Positions 24,777 to 31,545 of a DNA stretch of 37,134 bases are shown here, one piece after another (positions within the stretch are counted from its first letter, which is position 1; each line of letters begins with the position of its first letter). The stretch spans positions 1 to 37,134 of the forward strand of contig CANOIM010000018.1 of NCBI GenBank assembly GCA_947566075.1, given 5' to 3'. The notes under the pieces are model-generated. The model had not been told where the DNA came from. It saw nothing but the letters and a program-made list of their open reading frames with translations, and did no database searches. The DNA is from an uncultured Eggerthellaceae bacterium. Lineage in GTDB: Bacteria; Actinomycetota; Coriobacteriia; Coriobacteriales; Eggerthellaceae. The translations under genes were made by a program, and so were the position numbers.

Positions 24777-24820
24777 CGCGAAAGAGCTTTCCTGAAGATG
24801 ATCTATAAGAGTCTTTCGCG
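24777..24820 (-). promoter_or_regulatory. Inverted repeat between the anchor-protein gene and the adhesin gene
   Basis: CGCGAAAGA (24777-24785) and TCTTTCGCG (24812-24820) are perfect arms around a 26-nt loop in the 98-bp gap upstream of the adhesin start. It may be an attenuator between the co-directional genes or an operator. There is no T-tract. Confidence 0.35.
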
Positions 24821-24825
24821 TTCGC

Positions 24826-25374
24826 CTAGCTCTCTACGACGATGGTGACGACGGCGCCTGCCTGACCCTCAACTTCCCGCGTTTCCATATTCAACGCGTA
24901 GAACGTTGCAGTGCATTCATAGGTTCCCGCAGGAAGATCTTGATTGAGCTTGCCATACTGGATGTGGTAGTTCGGCTCAATGGGCTCAGAGGAATAGATG
25001 ACTTCCCCGTTGTCATTGCGAGCGATGTCTACCTGCATCAGATAATGGTTAGCGGGAGAGTTCTCAATGCGCAACTCTCCTTCAGAGTTGCCATCCGGGA
25101 ACCGGACAACAGCAGCGATGGAGATGTTCAGCATGCCCTCTTCCACGTAGCGATTCAGTTCTTCCTGGATCTCTTCCTGGGTTTTGCCGTCAAGCTGGCC
25201 CAACGCGCCACCAGCGTCTTGATATTGCGTAGAACTCATAAAGAAGTACAGACCTACCAGGAGTGCCAAGATCAATGCAATGGATGCAATGACGATCCAA
25301 ACAATGAAGCTCTTCTTGTGTCCGCCAGCAGTGCCCTCATCTTGAAACTCGTATTGAACGTTTTCGTTTGGCAT
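24826..25374 (-). CDS. Membrane-anchored surface-locus protein
   Basis: A 182-residue protein. I choose the ATG at 25374 over an in-frame TTG four codons upstream. A short acidic cytoplasmic N-terminus is followed by one transmembrane helix (about residues 22-46, SFIVWIVIASIALILALLVG). A coiled linker (DGKTQEEIQEELNRYVEEGM) follows, then a beta-sandwich-like outer domain: VVRFPDGNSEGELRIENSP, then YLMQVDIARNDNGEVIYSS and EPNYHIQYGKLNQDLPAGTY. From memory this domain occurs beside WxL/pilin-like secreted proteins and LPxTG adhesins in Gram-positive bacteria; this is family knowledge, not a search. Its place between the secreted subunit and the adhesin supports a role in surface assembly or anchoring. 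It has its own promoter. Confidence 0.65.
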   Translation of the reverse strand: MPNENVQYEFQDEGTAGGHKKSFIVWIVIASIALILALLVGLYFFMSSTQYQDAGGALGQLDGKTQEEIQEELNRYVEEGMLNISIAAVVRFPDGNSEGELRIENSPANHYLMQVDIARNDNGEVIYSSEPIEPNYHIQYGKLNQDLPAGTYECTATFYALNMETREVEGQAGAVVTIVVES

Positions 25375-25412
25375 TTCCCGTTCCAATCATTTAAGGCAAG
25401 CGCCACCTACAG

Positions 25413-25438
25413 ATTATATGCGCGAAATATTCTAGCAA
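25413..25438 (-). promoter_or_regulatory. Promoter of the membrane-anchored surface-locus gene
   Basis: A perfect minus-strand TATAAT spans 25418-25413, 38 nt before the start codon. A TTGCTA at 25438-25433 is only 14 nt away, shorter than ideal, so the -35 is uncertain. The terminator at 25566-25596 just upstream makes an independent promoter necessary. Confidence 0.5.
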
Positions 25439-25565
25439 CTTTTCGCCCAAAGAGCCTGAGAACCTTCGTTTATGGATGAATGCTCACTATCCAGAGGCTT
25501 TCTGGCCTTCAGCCCTCTGCCCCGCTCACCTTAGCTTGTCTTTTGCGGTAGGTCTGACTTCTTTA

Positions 25566-25596
25566 CAAAAGAAGGGCGGTCTTTCGGCCGCCCTTC
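25566..25596 (-). terminator. Intrinsic terminator of the secreted subunit gene
   Basis: GAAGGGCGG (25571-25579) and CCGCCCTTC (25588-25596) form a stem that extends inward by two more pairs to a 4-nt loop. On the minus strand TTTTG follows directly. It lies about 60 nt after the subunit stop codon and is the clearest intrinsic terminator in the window. Confidence 0.88.
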
Positions 25597-25656
25597 CTCC
25601 TCTGAGCCGAATCAGTACCGATCCTGCACAGTGTGTGTAGTACGTTATTCCATCAA

Positions 25657-26253
25657 CTAAGCAGTCTGGATGGTGTACTGGATCTTCATGGCCGTGGAGG
25701 TCAGCTCAGAAGCAGACAGCGTGGTTGCGAGAACCTTGCCGCCCAGCTCCAGGCTGGCCTTGCCGCCCTGAGCGATGGTAGCACCAGTGTAGGAAGTCTG
25801 AACCGTGATGCCAGCCGTGGAAGCAACCAGCTGCATGGGGGAGCCGCCACCGATGGACAGCGTAGCCAGAGCAACGCCACCAGTGGTGGGGGTGCTGGGA
25901 TCAGTGGTCCAAGAGGTGGTGGGGATGCTCATGTTGGCATTAGGAGCACTCACCTGCAGCTTAGCAACGCGAATGCCACCGGTGGAGTTGTTGGTGATCT
26001 CATAGTTGGTGGGGCCAGTGATGGTGCCGCCGGAAGAGGGGATGACAATAGCCACCTTGGTGGGGATGGTAGCGTTCAGAGCCGCGTCAACAACCTCGAA
26101 CTTGACGTCCGTGGAAGCGGTAGCGCCAGAGCCATCGCCAGCAGAAACGAACTGCTCAACGTTCTCAGCGCTGGTTGCTGCGAACGCCGGGACGGTTGCC
26201 ATTGCCATTGCAGCGGTGAGTGCAAAAGCGCCAGCCATCTTCGTGAGTTTCAT
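25657..26253 (-). CDS. Secreted cysteine-free subunit-like surface protein
   Basis: A 198-residue protein with an excellent ribosome site (AAAGGAGG) before the ATG. Residues 1-26 are a signal peptide (MKLTKMAGAFALTAAMAMAT, cleavage after AFA). The mature protein is rich in Thr, Ser, Ala and Gly, has no Cys, and alternates like a beta-sandwich: VKFEVVDAALNATIPTKVAI, then GPTNYEITNNSTGGIRVAKL. This ATIPT...ITNNS pattern resembles WxL/pilin-like secreted proteins of Gram-positive surface clusters, although no clear WxL motif is present. It lacks a sortase motif, so it would be secreted or held by partners. The strong ribosome site and dedicated terminator suggest high expression as a structural subunit. 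Start of the surface locus 25657-15584. Confidence 0.7.
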   Translation of the reverse strand: MKLTKMAGAFALTAAMAMATVPAFAATSAENVEQFVSAGDGSGATASTDVKFEVVDAALNATIPTKVAIVIPSSGGTITGPTNYEITNNSTGGIRVAKLQVSAPNANMSIPTTSWTTDPSTPTTGGVALATLSIGGGSPMQLVASTAGITVQTSYTGATIAQGGKASLELGGKVLATTLSASELTSTAMKIQYTIQTA

Positions 26254-26412
26254 GGTCTTTCCTCCTTTGTTGATTTGACCATTCTTAACAACCGTGATTC
26301 TTTATACACGCTTGGCATCGGTTTGTATACCCTTAGGTAACGGATTCGAAGTTTCTTCAAATAACCCTCACAAATGAGTTTTTAAGTTACGCGGCCGCTG
26401 CGCGGACAGGCA

Positions 26413-26457
26413 GGACAACGGGGACGTAGGCTATAGGCGGGACAACGGGGACGCAGG
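26413..26457 (-). repeat. Two partial family-A REP units in tandem
   Basis: GGACAACGGGGACGTAGGCT (from 26413, truncated near 26434) is followed in the same orientation by a second unit (26440-26457, GGACAACGGGGACGCAGG). They directly follow the stop of the membrane-protein gene at 26459. Tandem truncated units suggest repeated insertion or slippage. The rest of the gap 26254-26412 holds the leader of the subunit gene; a minus-strand TATAAA near 26303-26308 may be its -10. Confidence 0.8.
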
Positions 26458-26458
26458 A

Positions 26459-28708
26459 TCACCACAGCAGACCGTTCACGATTGCCTGGATACGAGACAT
26501 CTCATAGATGCTCTTGAGCTGGATCACATCGCTATGGAACGCGATGCCCACCGTGACCACCACGCCCACCAGGAGCATGATGACCCCCAGCGCCACCCAC
26601 CATCCACGCGGCCCCTCTCCCGGGCTGCGCCGGGCATCTAGGGCCATGAAGCCCATAGCGCCCAGCACCAAGGGCGGCCCTGAGAAGTCCAGGGCATACC
26701 GAGGCAGGATGCCCGCCCCTTCGCCATCTACGATCACCACGACCACTACCAATGCCAAGCCTAGGAGCGCTGCCCCCTTCCAGGAGAGTAGCCATGGGCG
26801 CAATCGAGGCTTCTGCAAGCTCTGGGGCCCCTTCGCCAAGAATAACGCCAGGATGAACCACACCAGGGGTGAAAGCCACAGCAGGCCGCCCAGGGGGCTT
26901 TCCACCGTGAGGTTGCCCGCGTAGCCCCAGGCCGTCTGGATAGCACTGCGGGTTGCGCTGCCAGGGTAGGGCCACACCGGTTCCAGGAAGGGGAAGAAGG
27001 GCTCTACCACGGGCAGCTGGAACAAGTAGGAGAACAACGCCAGCCCTGCCGCGTCCAAGGTCACCGGGCGCAGCCGCATGTCATTGGTGGTCAGGTTATA
27101 GGCAGCGCCGAAATCCAGGGGGTTCCCGAACCGCAGTGCGTTGTACAGCCCTATCGCCACGAACACCACCAGCACCGGCCCCAACGCCGCTGCCAGATAA
27201 CCTCCACGGCCGCGCGCCGTCCCCTTCGCCAACAGCGCCTGGATGCCCAGGGGAACCAGCAGCAGCCCGAAGAGGCCTATCTGCGGGCGACAGGCGAAGA
27301 CGAGCGCCGCCATCAGGGCTCCTGGCACCACCAGCAGCGGCCGCCGGTCCAAGGAGGTCATGCACACCGCCGCCCATACCAGAAGCGCCAGCCCCATAGC
27401 CACGGGTACCTGATAGATGGAGGGCGAGAGCACCAGCCATCCTAGCTGCGCCCCTAGGGTGACCAGCAGCAGCGCCAGCACCAAAGCGCCCACCGATAGG
27501 TTCGGTGCCCACCGACGCGCCAGCTGCACCAGCAGCCGGGCTATCCCCGCCATGAGCGCCACCAGGCACAGGCCAATGGGGATGAAGTTCGGCAGATCCT
27601 GGCCGGTCAAGAGGAAGTAGGGCAGGTAGAACACCACCGCAGGCAGCGCCCCGAAATACACGTAGAGCTTGCCGTTATAGTAAGCAGTATCCCAATAGTC
27701 AGCCACCCGGGGACCGGCCGCTTGGGTGCGCGACGCAGAATCGTAGGGGTTCTGGGCCCCTGCCAGCCCCTCGGGCGGCTCATCCAGCAGATGCAGCTGC
27801 CCCGCTGCGAATGCTCGCGCCAGCTTCGCGTATTCACTCTCATAGGTGGCCGGGTACACGTAGGCCAAGGGGGACGGGTCTGAGGACTGCCTCATCTCAG
27901 TGGTGTTGCTGGCTTGGCGCGTGATAGCGGAATGCCCTTTGCCGAATTCCCCCAGCGTGCCTGGAAGGATGGCCAGCTGAGCTAGGAAGATCACGCAGAG
28001 CCCCGCGGTCACAGCCGTGAGGAGATGACGGGCGAAGGGGGTAAGGCGCAAGGAGCGGGGTGCGGGATCATCCGAGGCGCAGGAGGCGTCGAACGCGGGC
28101 CGCTGATAGATGCGCCGCTTCGGCAGGAACGCCCAGATGAGCACCCCTATCCCTAGGATGGCAGCAATCCGCAAGGCTGAGAACGTGAAGGGAACGGGCT
28201 CGTTTGCTATGAGGGTGATGCTGACCTGAGCCGCTTCGCTCTCCTCCAGCCCCCGGCTGAGCGCAGGGTCGCTCAGGCTATCCAGGGTGAGAGAGATGTC
28301 TTTGATGGTGCCATAGGGGTGCAGCGGGAGCAGTTGGGAAGAGGCCACGCCCACGAACACCTCATGGGTGGAGGTGGTGTAGTTGAGAGGAGAGCCTTCG
28401 TCCCGGAACCCCAGGGTGACCGTGCAGGACTGGTTGGGGTTGATGCGCAGGGTCTGCACCGGCTGGGGCGCATCCACCGGGAAGGTAGCGGATTCGTCCT
28501 GGGTGAGGATCTGCTGGGTGGCCAAGGTCTGGGGCGTGAGGTTGGCGGTCTGCCAGTGGGGCAGGTTGAAGAGGGTCACCTCTAGGATGAGCACCACCAG
28601 AACGAAGATAAGCCAACCCAGACAGGCGGGACAACGGGGACGTAGGCTATTGTCCTGTTCTCCAACAGGACAATAGCCTACGTCCCCGTTGTCCCGCCCG
28701 TTCATCAT
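26459..28708 (-). CDS. Polytopic membrane protein (GT-C-like) with repeat-encoded N-terminus
   Basis: A 749-residue protein from the ATG at 28708, which overlaps the TGA of the SEDS-PBP gene (GTGATGATG context) with AAGGGG 7 nt upstream, so it is translationally coupled. Residues about 5-28 are the in-frame translation of the palindromic repeat 28625-28698 (RDNGDVGYCPVGEQDNSLRP). A transmembrane helix (CLGWLIFVLVVLILEV), an outer beta-rich domain (about 50-165) and roughly ten more helices follow. A loop with RVADYWDTAYYNGKLYVYFG and the overall layout recall GT-C glycosyltransferases or polymer ligases using lipid-linked sugars. No diagnostic catalytic motif is seen. It sits where kinase genes would follow in the mycobacterial operon, suggesting a wall-glycan role. 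Confidence 0.7.
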   Translation of the reverse strand: MMNGRDNGDVGYCPVGEQDNSLRPRCPACLGWLIFVLVVLILEVTLFNLPHWQTANLTPQTLATQQILTQDESATFPVDAPQPVQTLRINPNQSCTVTLGFRDEGSPLNYTTSTHEVFVGVASSQLLPLHPYGTIKDISLTLDSLSDPALSRGLEESEAAQVSITLIANEPVPFTFSALRIAAILGIGVLIWAFLPKRRIYQRPAFDASCASDDPAPRSLRLTPFARHLLTAVTAGLCVIFLAQLAILPGTLGEFGKGHSAITRQASNTTEMRQSSDPSPLAYVYPATYESEYAKLARAFAAGQLHLLDEPPEGLAGAQNPYDSASRTQAAGPRVADYWDTAYYNGKLYVYFGALPAVVFYLPYFLLTGQDLPNFIPIGLCLVALMAGIARLLVQLARRWAPNLSVGALVLALLLVTLGAQLGWLVLSPSIYQVPVAMGLALLVWAAVCMTSLDRRPLLVVPGALMAALVFACRPQIGLFGLLLVPLGIQALLAKGTARGRGGYLAAALGPVLVVFVAIGLYNALRFGNPLDFGAAYNLTTNDMRLRPVTLDAAGLALFSYLFQLPVVEPFFPFLEPVWPYPGSATRSAIQTAWGYAGNLTVESPLGGLLWLSPLVWFILALFLAKGPQSLQKPRLRPWLLSWKGAALLGLALVVVVVIVDGEGAGILPRYALDFSGPPLVLGAMGFMALDARRSPGEGPRGWWVALGVIMLLVGVVVTVGIAFHSDVIQLKSIYEMSRIQAIVNGLLW
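28625..28698. repeat. REP-like palindrome pair, family A, 4-nt loop, inside a start region
   Basis: Perfect 35-nt arms (28625-28659, 28664-28698) close on the loop CTCC. Units are 28629-28655 and 28668-28694, identical to those at 12180 and 12254. The repeat begins 7 nt after the start codon at 28708 and is open in the reading frame of the membrane protein. A mRNA hairpin this strong directly after the start codon should hinder translation unless ribosomes arrive by coupling from the gene upstream. Confidence 0.92.
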
Positions 28709-31467
28709 CACAGCGCCCCTTGGACTTCCAGGGCGGCGCGCATGACCTCCCGGGAGAGCCCTGCCGCGTGCACAGAGCGGCCCGCATCTTCCACCATGAT
28801 GGCCACCACCACATTGCGCGCCCCATCGGCATCGCCAATGCCGATGAACCAGCTATCGTCTTCGCGGCCTTCTTTCTCCGCCGTGCCCGTCTTGCCCGCG
28901 ATGCTCACACCCTGGATGGCCGCGTCCGTAGCCGTGCCCTGGGTGACCACGCCGCGCATGACATCCAGCACCTGATCCGCCACCTGAGAGTTGATGGGAT
29001 CGGCGAACTTGGAGGGCGCGGCCCCGTAGCTGCGCTCACCGCTGGCGCTATAGATGCCCTCCACCAAGTAGGGGTTGAGCACCTCTCCCCCATGGGCTTC
29101 CGCGCACCCCACCAGGGCCATCTGCAGCACCGTAGCCTGAGGGCCCGCCGGGGAGGCATGTTCGCCTACCGGTTCGCCATCAGCGGCCCAGGCCGTTTCC
29201 CAGGTGGTCATCTCGGCCGGGTCAGGCATGAGGCTCTTCGCCACGGGCAGGTCGAACTTGATCTCTTTGTTGAAGCCGAAGGCCTCAGCAGCCCGAACCA
29301 GGGCATCGCTGCCCATCTCAACACCAATCTGGCCGAACACCGTGTTGGCCGACACCTCGAAGGCGTTCGCCACAGTGATCTGGCCGTAGCCCTTGTCGTT
29401 GAAGTTCGTGACCGGCGCATTGCCGATGTCCATCTCAGCGGGGGCATCGTAGACGGAATCCGGCGTGCACACCCCGTTCGCCAAAGCCCCAGACAGCGTC
29501 ACCGTCTTGAAGGTTGACCCGGGTGCGTAGAGCGCCTGAGTAGCGCGGTTCAGCAGCTCCGATGACCCCGAGCTGGCATTCGCGATGACTTCGTTGAAGG
29601 CTGCAGCGTCATAGGTGGGCGAAGAGGCCATGGCCAGCACGGCGCCGGTGGTGGGATCCATCACGATGCAGGCGCCGGTGAGCCCTTCCAAGGCCTCCTG
29701 GGCCGCCGTCTGCACCTTCGAATTCAAGGTGAGCGTCACATCATTGCCCGGGTTGCCGATGCCCGCCAGGGAATTGATGACATCCGTCCAGTTCGCGTAG
29801 TTCTCCTGGCCGCGCAGGGTGTCATTCATGGAAGCTTCGATGCCGCTCATGCCATACTTGCCGGAGTAGTACCCCACCACATGGGTGGCCAGCTCCCCCG
29901 CCGGGTATTCGCGCTGATAGGTGCCATCATCCTGTTCCACGGAACGGGCCAGCACCACGCCGTCATAGGTGGAGATGGTGCCCCTCTCGGAATGCTCTTC
30001 CTTCACGATGGTGTGGTTGTTGCCGGGCATGGCCTGGATGGCTTCGGCGTCTACCACCATGATCCAGGTGAGATTCGCCACCAAAGCGGCGAAGAGCATC
30101 GAATACATGATGATGGTGCCGGTGAGGCGCTTGCCCAGGGCCACGCGGCCCAGCACGCTGTTCGCATGGAGGGACGTGCTGGTGGCGGAGGTCATCTCCG
30201 CTTCGCGGCCGGTGGCCTGATCCCCGATGCGCAGCAGCAGAGCCACGATGATGAAGCCCGCCAAAAGCGATGAGCCGCCCTGGCTGACGAAGGGAAGCGT
30301 GATGCCCGTGAGGGGGATGAGCCGCGTCACGCCACCCACGATGATGAACGCGCCCAGGATGACGATGGAGGTGGCGCCCACGGCCGTGAACGAGCTGAAA
30401 TCGCTCTTGGCCCGGGCCGCCGTGAGGATGCCGCGGATGGCGAAGCAGAGGTAGAGCAGCAGCACCCCGGCCGCGCCCAGAAGCCCCGTCTCCTCGCCAA
30501 TGGCCGCGAAGATGAAGTCAGATTCCACATAGGGGATGTCCGTTGACATGCCGCGGCCGATGCCCTGGCCGAACAGGCCGCCATCTGCCAGGGAATAGAG
30601 GCTCTGCACGATCTGATAGCCCTTGTCCTGAGCATCGGCGAAGGGGTCAAGCCAGATGGCCACGCGGGTCTGCACGTGGCCGAACATGAAGTACAGGGCT
30701 ATGGCTGCAATGCCCGCCAGCACTACGCCTACGATCAAATACAGCTTCTTCCCCGTGGCCACGTAGAGCATCACCAGGAACACCAGGAACAGCACCAATG
30801 CGCTGCCCAGGTCCTTCTCCAACACGACGATGAGGAACGCCAACGCCCACATGAACAACAGCGGCATCAGCGTGGAAAGCGAGGGCAGCTTCACGGGCCC
30901 CACTTGCCAGGTGAAGATGGAGAGCATCTCGCGGTTCTGGGCCAGATAGGCCGCCAGGAACAGCACGATGCAGATCTTCGCCAGCTCACCGGGCTGGAAG
31001 GATAGGTCCCCGATGCGCAGCCACAGGCGGCTGCCGTTGATCTCAGTGCCCACCACGGGCAGCATGGGTGCCAGCAACAGCAGCACGCCCACGATCATGA
31101 GCGTGTACTTGTACCCGGCCAGCTTGTCCATGTTGCGGATGACCAGCAGCAGGATGACCAGAATGGCCACGCCGCCGAAGAGCCACATGAGCTGACGGGG
31201 AGCGGCGTTGGGGGCCAGGCGCGTGACGAAGGCGATGCCGATGCCTGAGAGGGCGAAGGTGATGGGGAGCAGCGCCGGGTCAGCGTTGGGGGCCAGTTTG
31301 CGCACGGCTACGTGGGCTGCGATGAAGGCCACGAAGATGCCGATGGGCACGCCCAGGGTGTTGAACGAGAGCTCCTGGCCGCCGGTCACCACCAGCATGG
31401 CGAAGAGCACGATCACAATGGGTGCCGCCACCACTAGCAGCAACAGCTCTATATTGCGCCTACTCAT
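28708..31467 (-). CDS. Fused SEDS glycosyltransferase (FtsW/RodA) and class B PBP transpeptidase
   Basis: A 919-residue bifunctional peptidoglycan synthase. Residues about 1-425 are a SEDS polymerase with ten helices; conserved pieces are FQPGELAKI, VLEKDLGSALV and GITLPFVSQGGSS. Residues about 445-919 are a class B penicillin-binding protein with its own transmembrane helix (SMLFAALVANLTWIMVV) and a dimerisation-type domain. The transpeptidase has Ser651-x-x-Lys654 (PGSTFKT), Ser706-x-Asn708 (SANT) and Lys859-Thr-Gly-Thr. Elsewhere rodA and pbpA are separate adjacent genes; here they are one chain, fixing the polymerase-transpeptidase pair at 1:1. The ATG at 31467 has AGGTGAG 5 nt upstream. 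That ribosome site overlaps the stop of a small upstream ORF created by a repeat insertion. Confidence 0.96.
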   Translation of the reverse strand: MSRRNIELLLLVVAAPIVIVLFAMLVVTGGQELSFNTLGVPIGIFVAFIAAHVAVRKLAPNADPALLPITFALSGIGIAFVTRLAPNAAPRQLMWLFGGVAILVILLLVIRNMDKLAGYKYTLMIVGVLLLLAPMLPVVGTEINGSRLWLRIGDLSFQPGELAKICIVLFLAAYLAQNREMLSIFTWQVGPVKLPSLSTLMPLLFMWALAFLIVVLEKDLGSALVLFLVFLVMLYVATGKKLYLIVGVVLAGIAAIALYFMFGHVQTRVAIWLDPFADAQDKGYQIVQSLYSLADGGLFGQGIGRGMSTDIPYVESDFIFAAIGEETGLLGAAGVLLLYLCFAIRGILTAARAKSDFSSFTAVGATSIVILGAFIIVGGVTRLIPLTGITLPFVSQGGSSLLAGFIIVALLLRIGDQATGREAEMTSATSTSLHANSVLGRVALGKRLTGTIIMYSMLFAALVANLTWIMVVDAEAIQAMPGNNHTIVKEEHSERGTISTYDGVVLARSVEQDDGTYQREYPAGELATHVVGYYSGKYGMSGIEASMNDTLRGQENYANWTDVINSLAGIGNPGNDVTLTLNSKVQTAAQEALEGLTGACIVMDPTTGAVLAMASSPTYDAAAFNEVIANASSGSSELLNRATQALYAPGSTFKTVTLSGALANGVCTPDSVYDAPAEMDIGNAPVTNFNDKGYGQITVANAFEVSANTVFGQIGVEMGSDALVRAAEAFGFNKEIKFDLPVAKSLMPDPAEMTTWETAWAADGEPVGEHASPAGPQATVLQMALVGCAEAHGGEVLNPYLVEGIYSASGERSYGAAPSKFADPINSQVADQVLDVMRGVVTQGTATDAAIQGVSIAGKTGTAEKEGREDDSWFIGIGDADGARNVVVAIMVEDAGRSVHAAGLSREVMRAALEVQGAL

Positions 31468-31480
31468 GAGTGCTCACCTG
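31464..31480 (-). repeat. 17-bp direct repeat, native copy at the SEDS-PBP start
   Basis: Minus-strand CAGGTGAGCACTCATGA holds the ribosome site and ATG of the SEDS-PBP gene. It recurs exactly at 31515-31531, on the other side of a short REP unit. Either a target duplication or a recombination scar. Confidence 0.85.
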
Positions 31481-31518
31481 TCTGAATGGAACAGGGGTCG
31501 GTTCTGCGTTCCATTCAT
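31474..31518 (-). CDS. Upstream ORF (14 codons) ahead of SEDS-PBP
   Basis: The duplicated ribosome site and ATG at 31531-31516 open a reading frame of 14 residues, MNGTQNRPLFHSDR, ending at TGA 31476-31474. That TGA lies inside the AGGTGAG ribosome site of the SEDS-PBP gene. Terminating ribosomes would sit on the next start, so the small ORF could couple or modulate translation. The peptide itself is the translated REP unit and probably has no function. Confidence 0.5.
   Translation of the reverse strand: MNGTQNRPLFHSDR
31484..31516. repeat. REP-like single unit, family B
   Basis: GAATGGAAC (31484-31492) and GTTCCATTC (31508-31516) flank a core AGGGGTCGGTTCTGC. The unit 31488-31512 matches the arms of the paired element at 32595-32671 with few changes. 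It lies between the two copies of the 17-bp direct repeat. Confidence 0.8.
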
Positions 31519-31531
31519 GAGTGCTCACCTG
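31515..31531 (-). repeat. 17-bp direct repeat, upstream copy
   Basis: Exact second copy of 31464-31480, including AGGTGAG and ATG. Beside it, 31532-31544 (GGCGGGACAACGG) is a 13-nt fragment of the family-A arm, whose inverted counterpart lies at 32675-32687 on the far side of the phosphatase gene. Confidence 0.85.
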
Positions 31532-31545
31532 GGCGGGACAACGGA

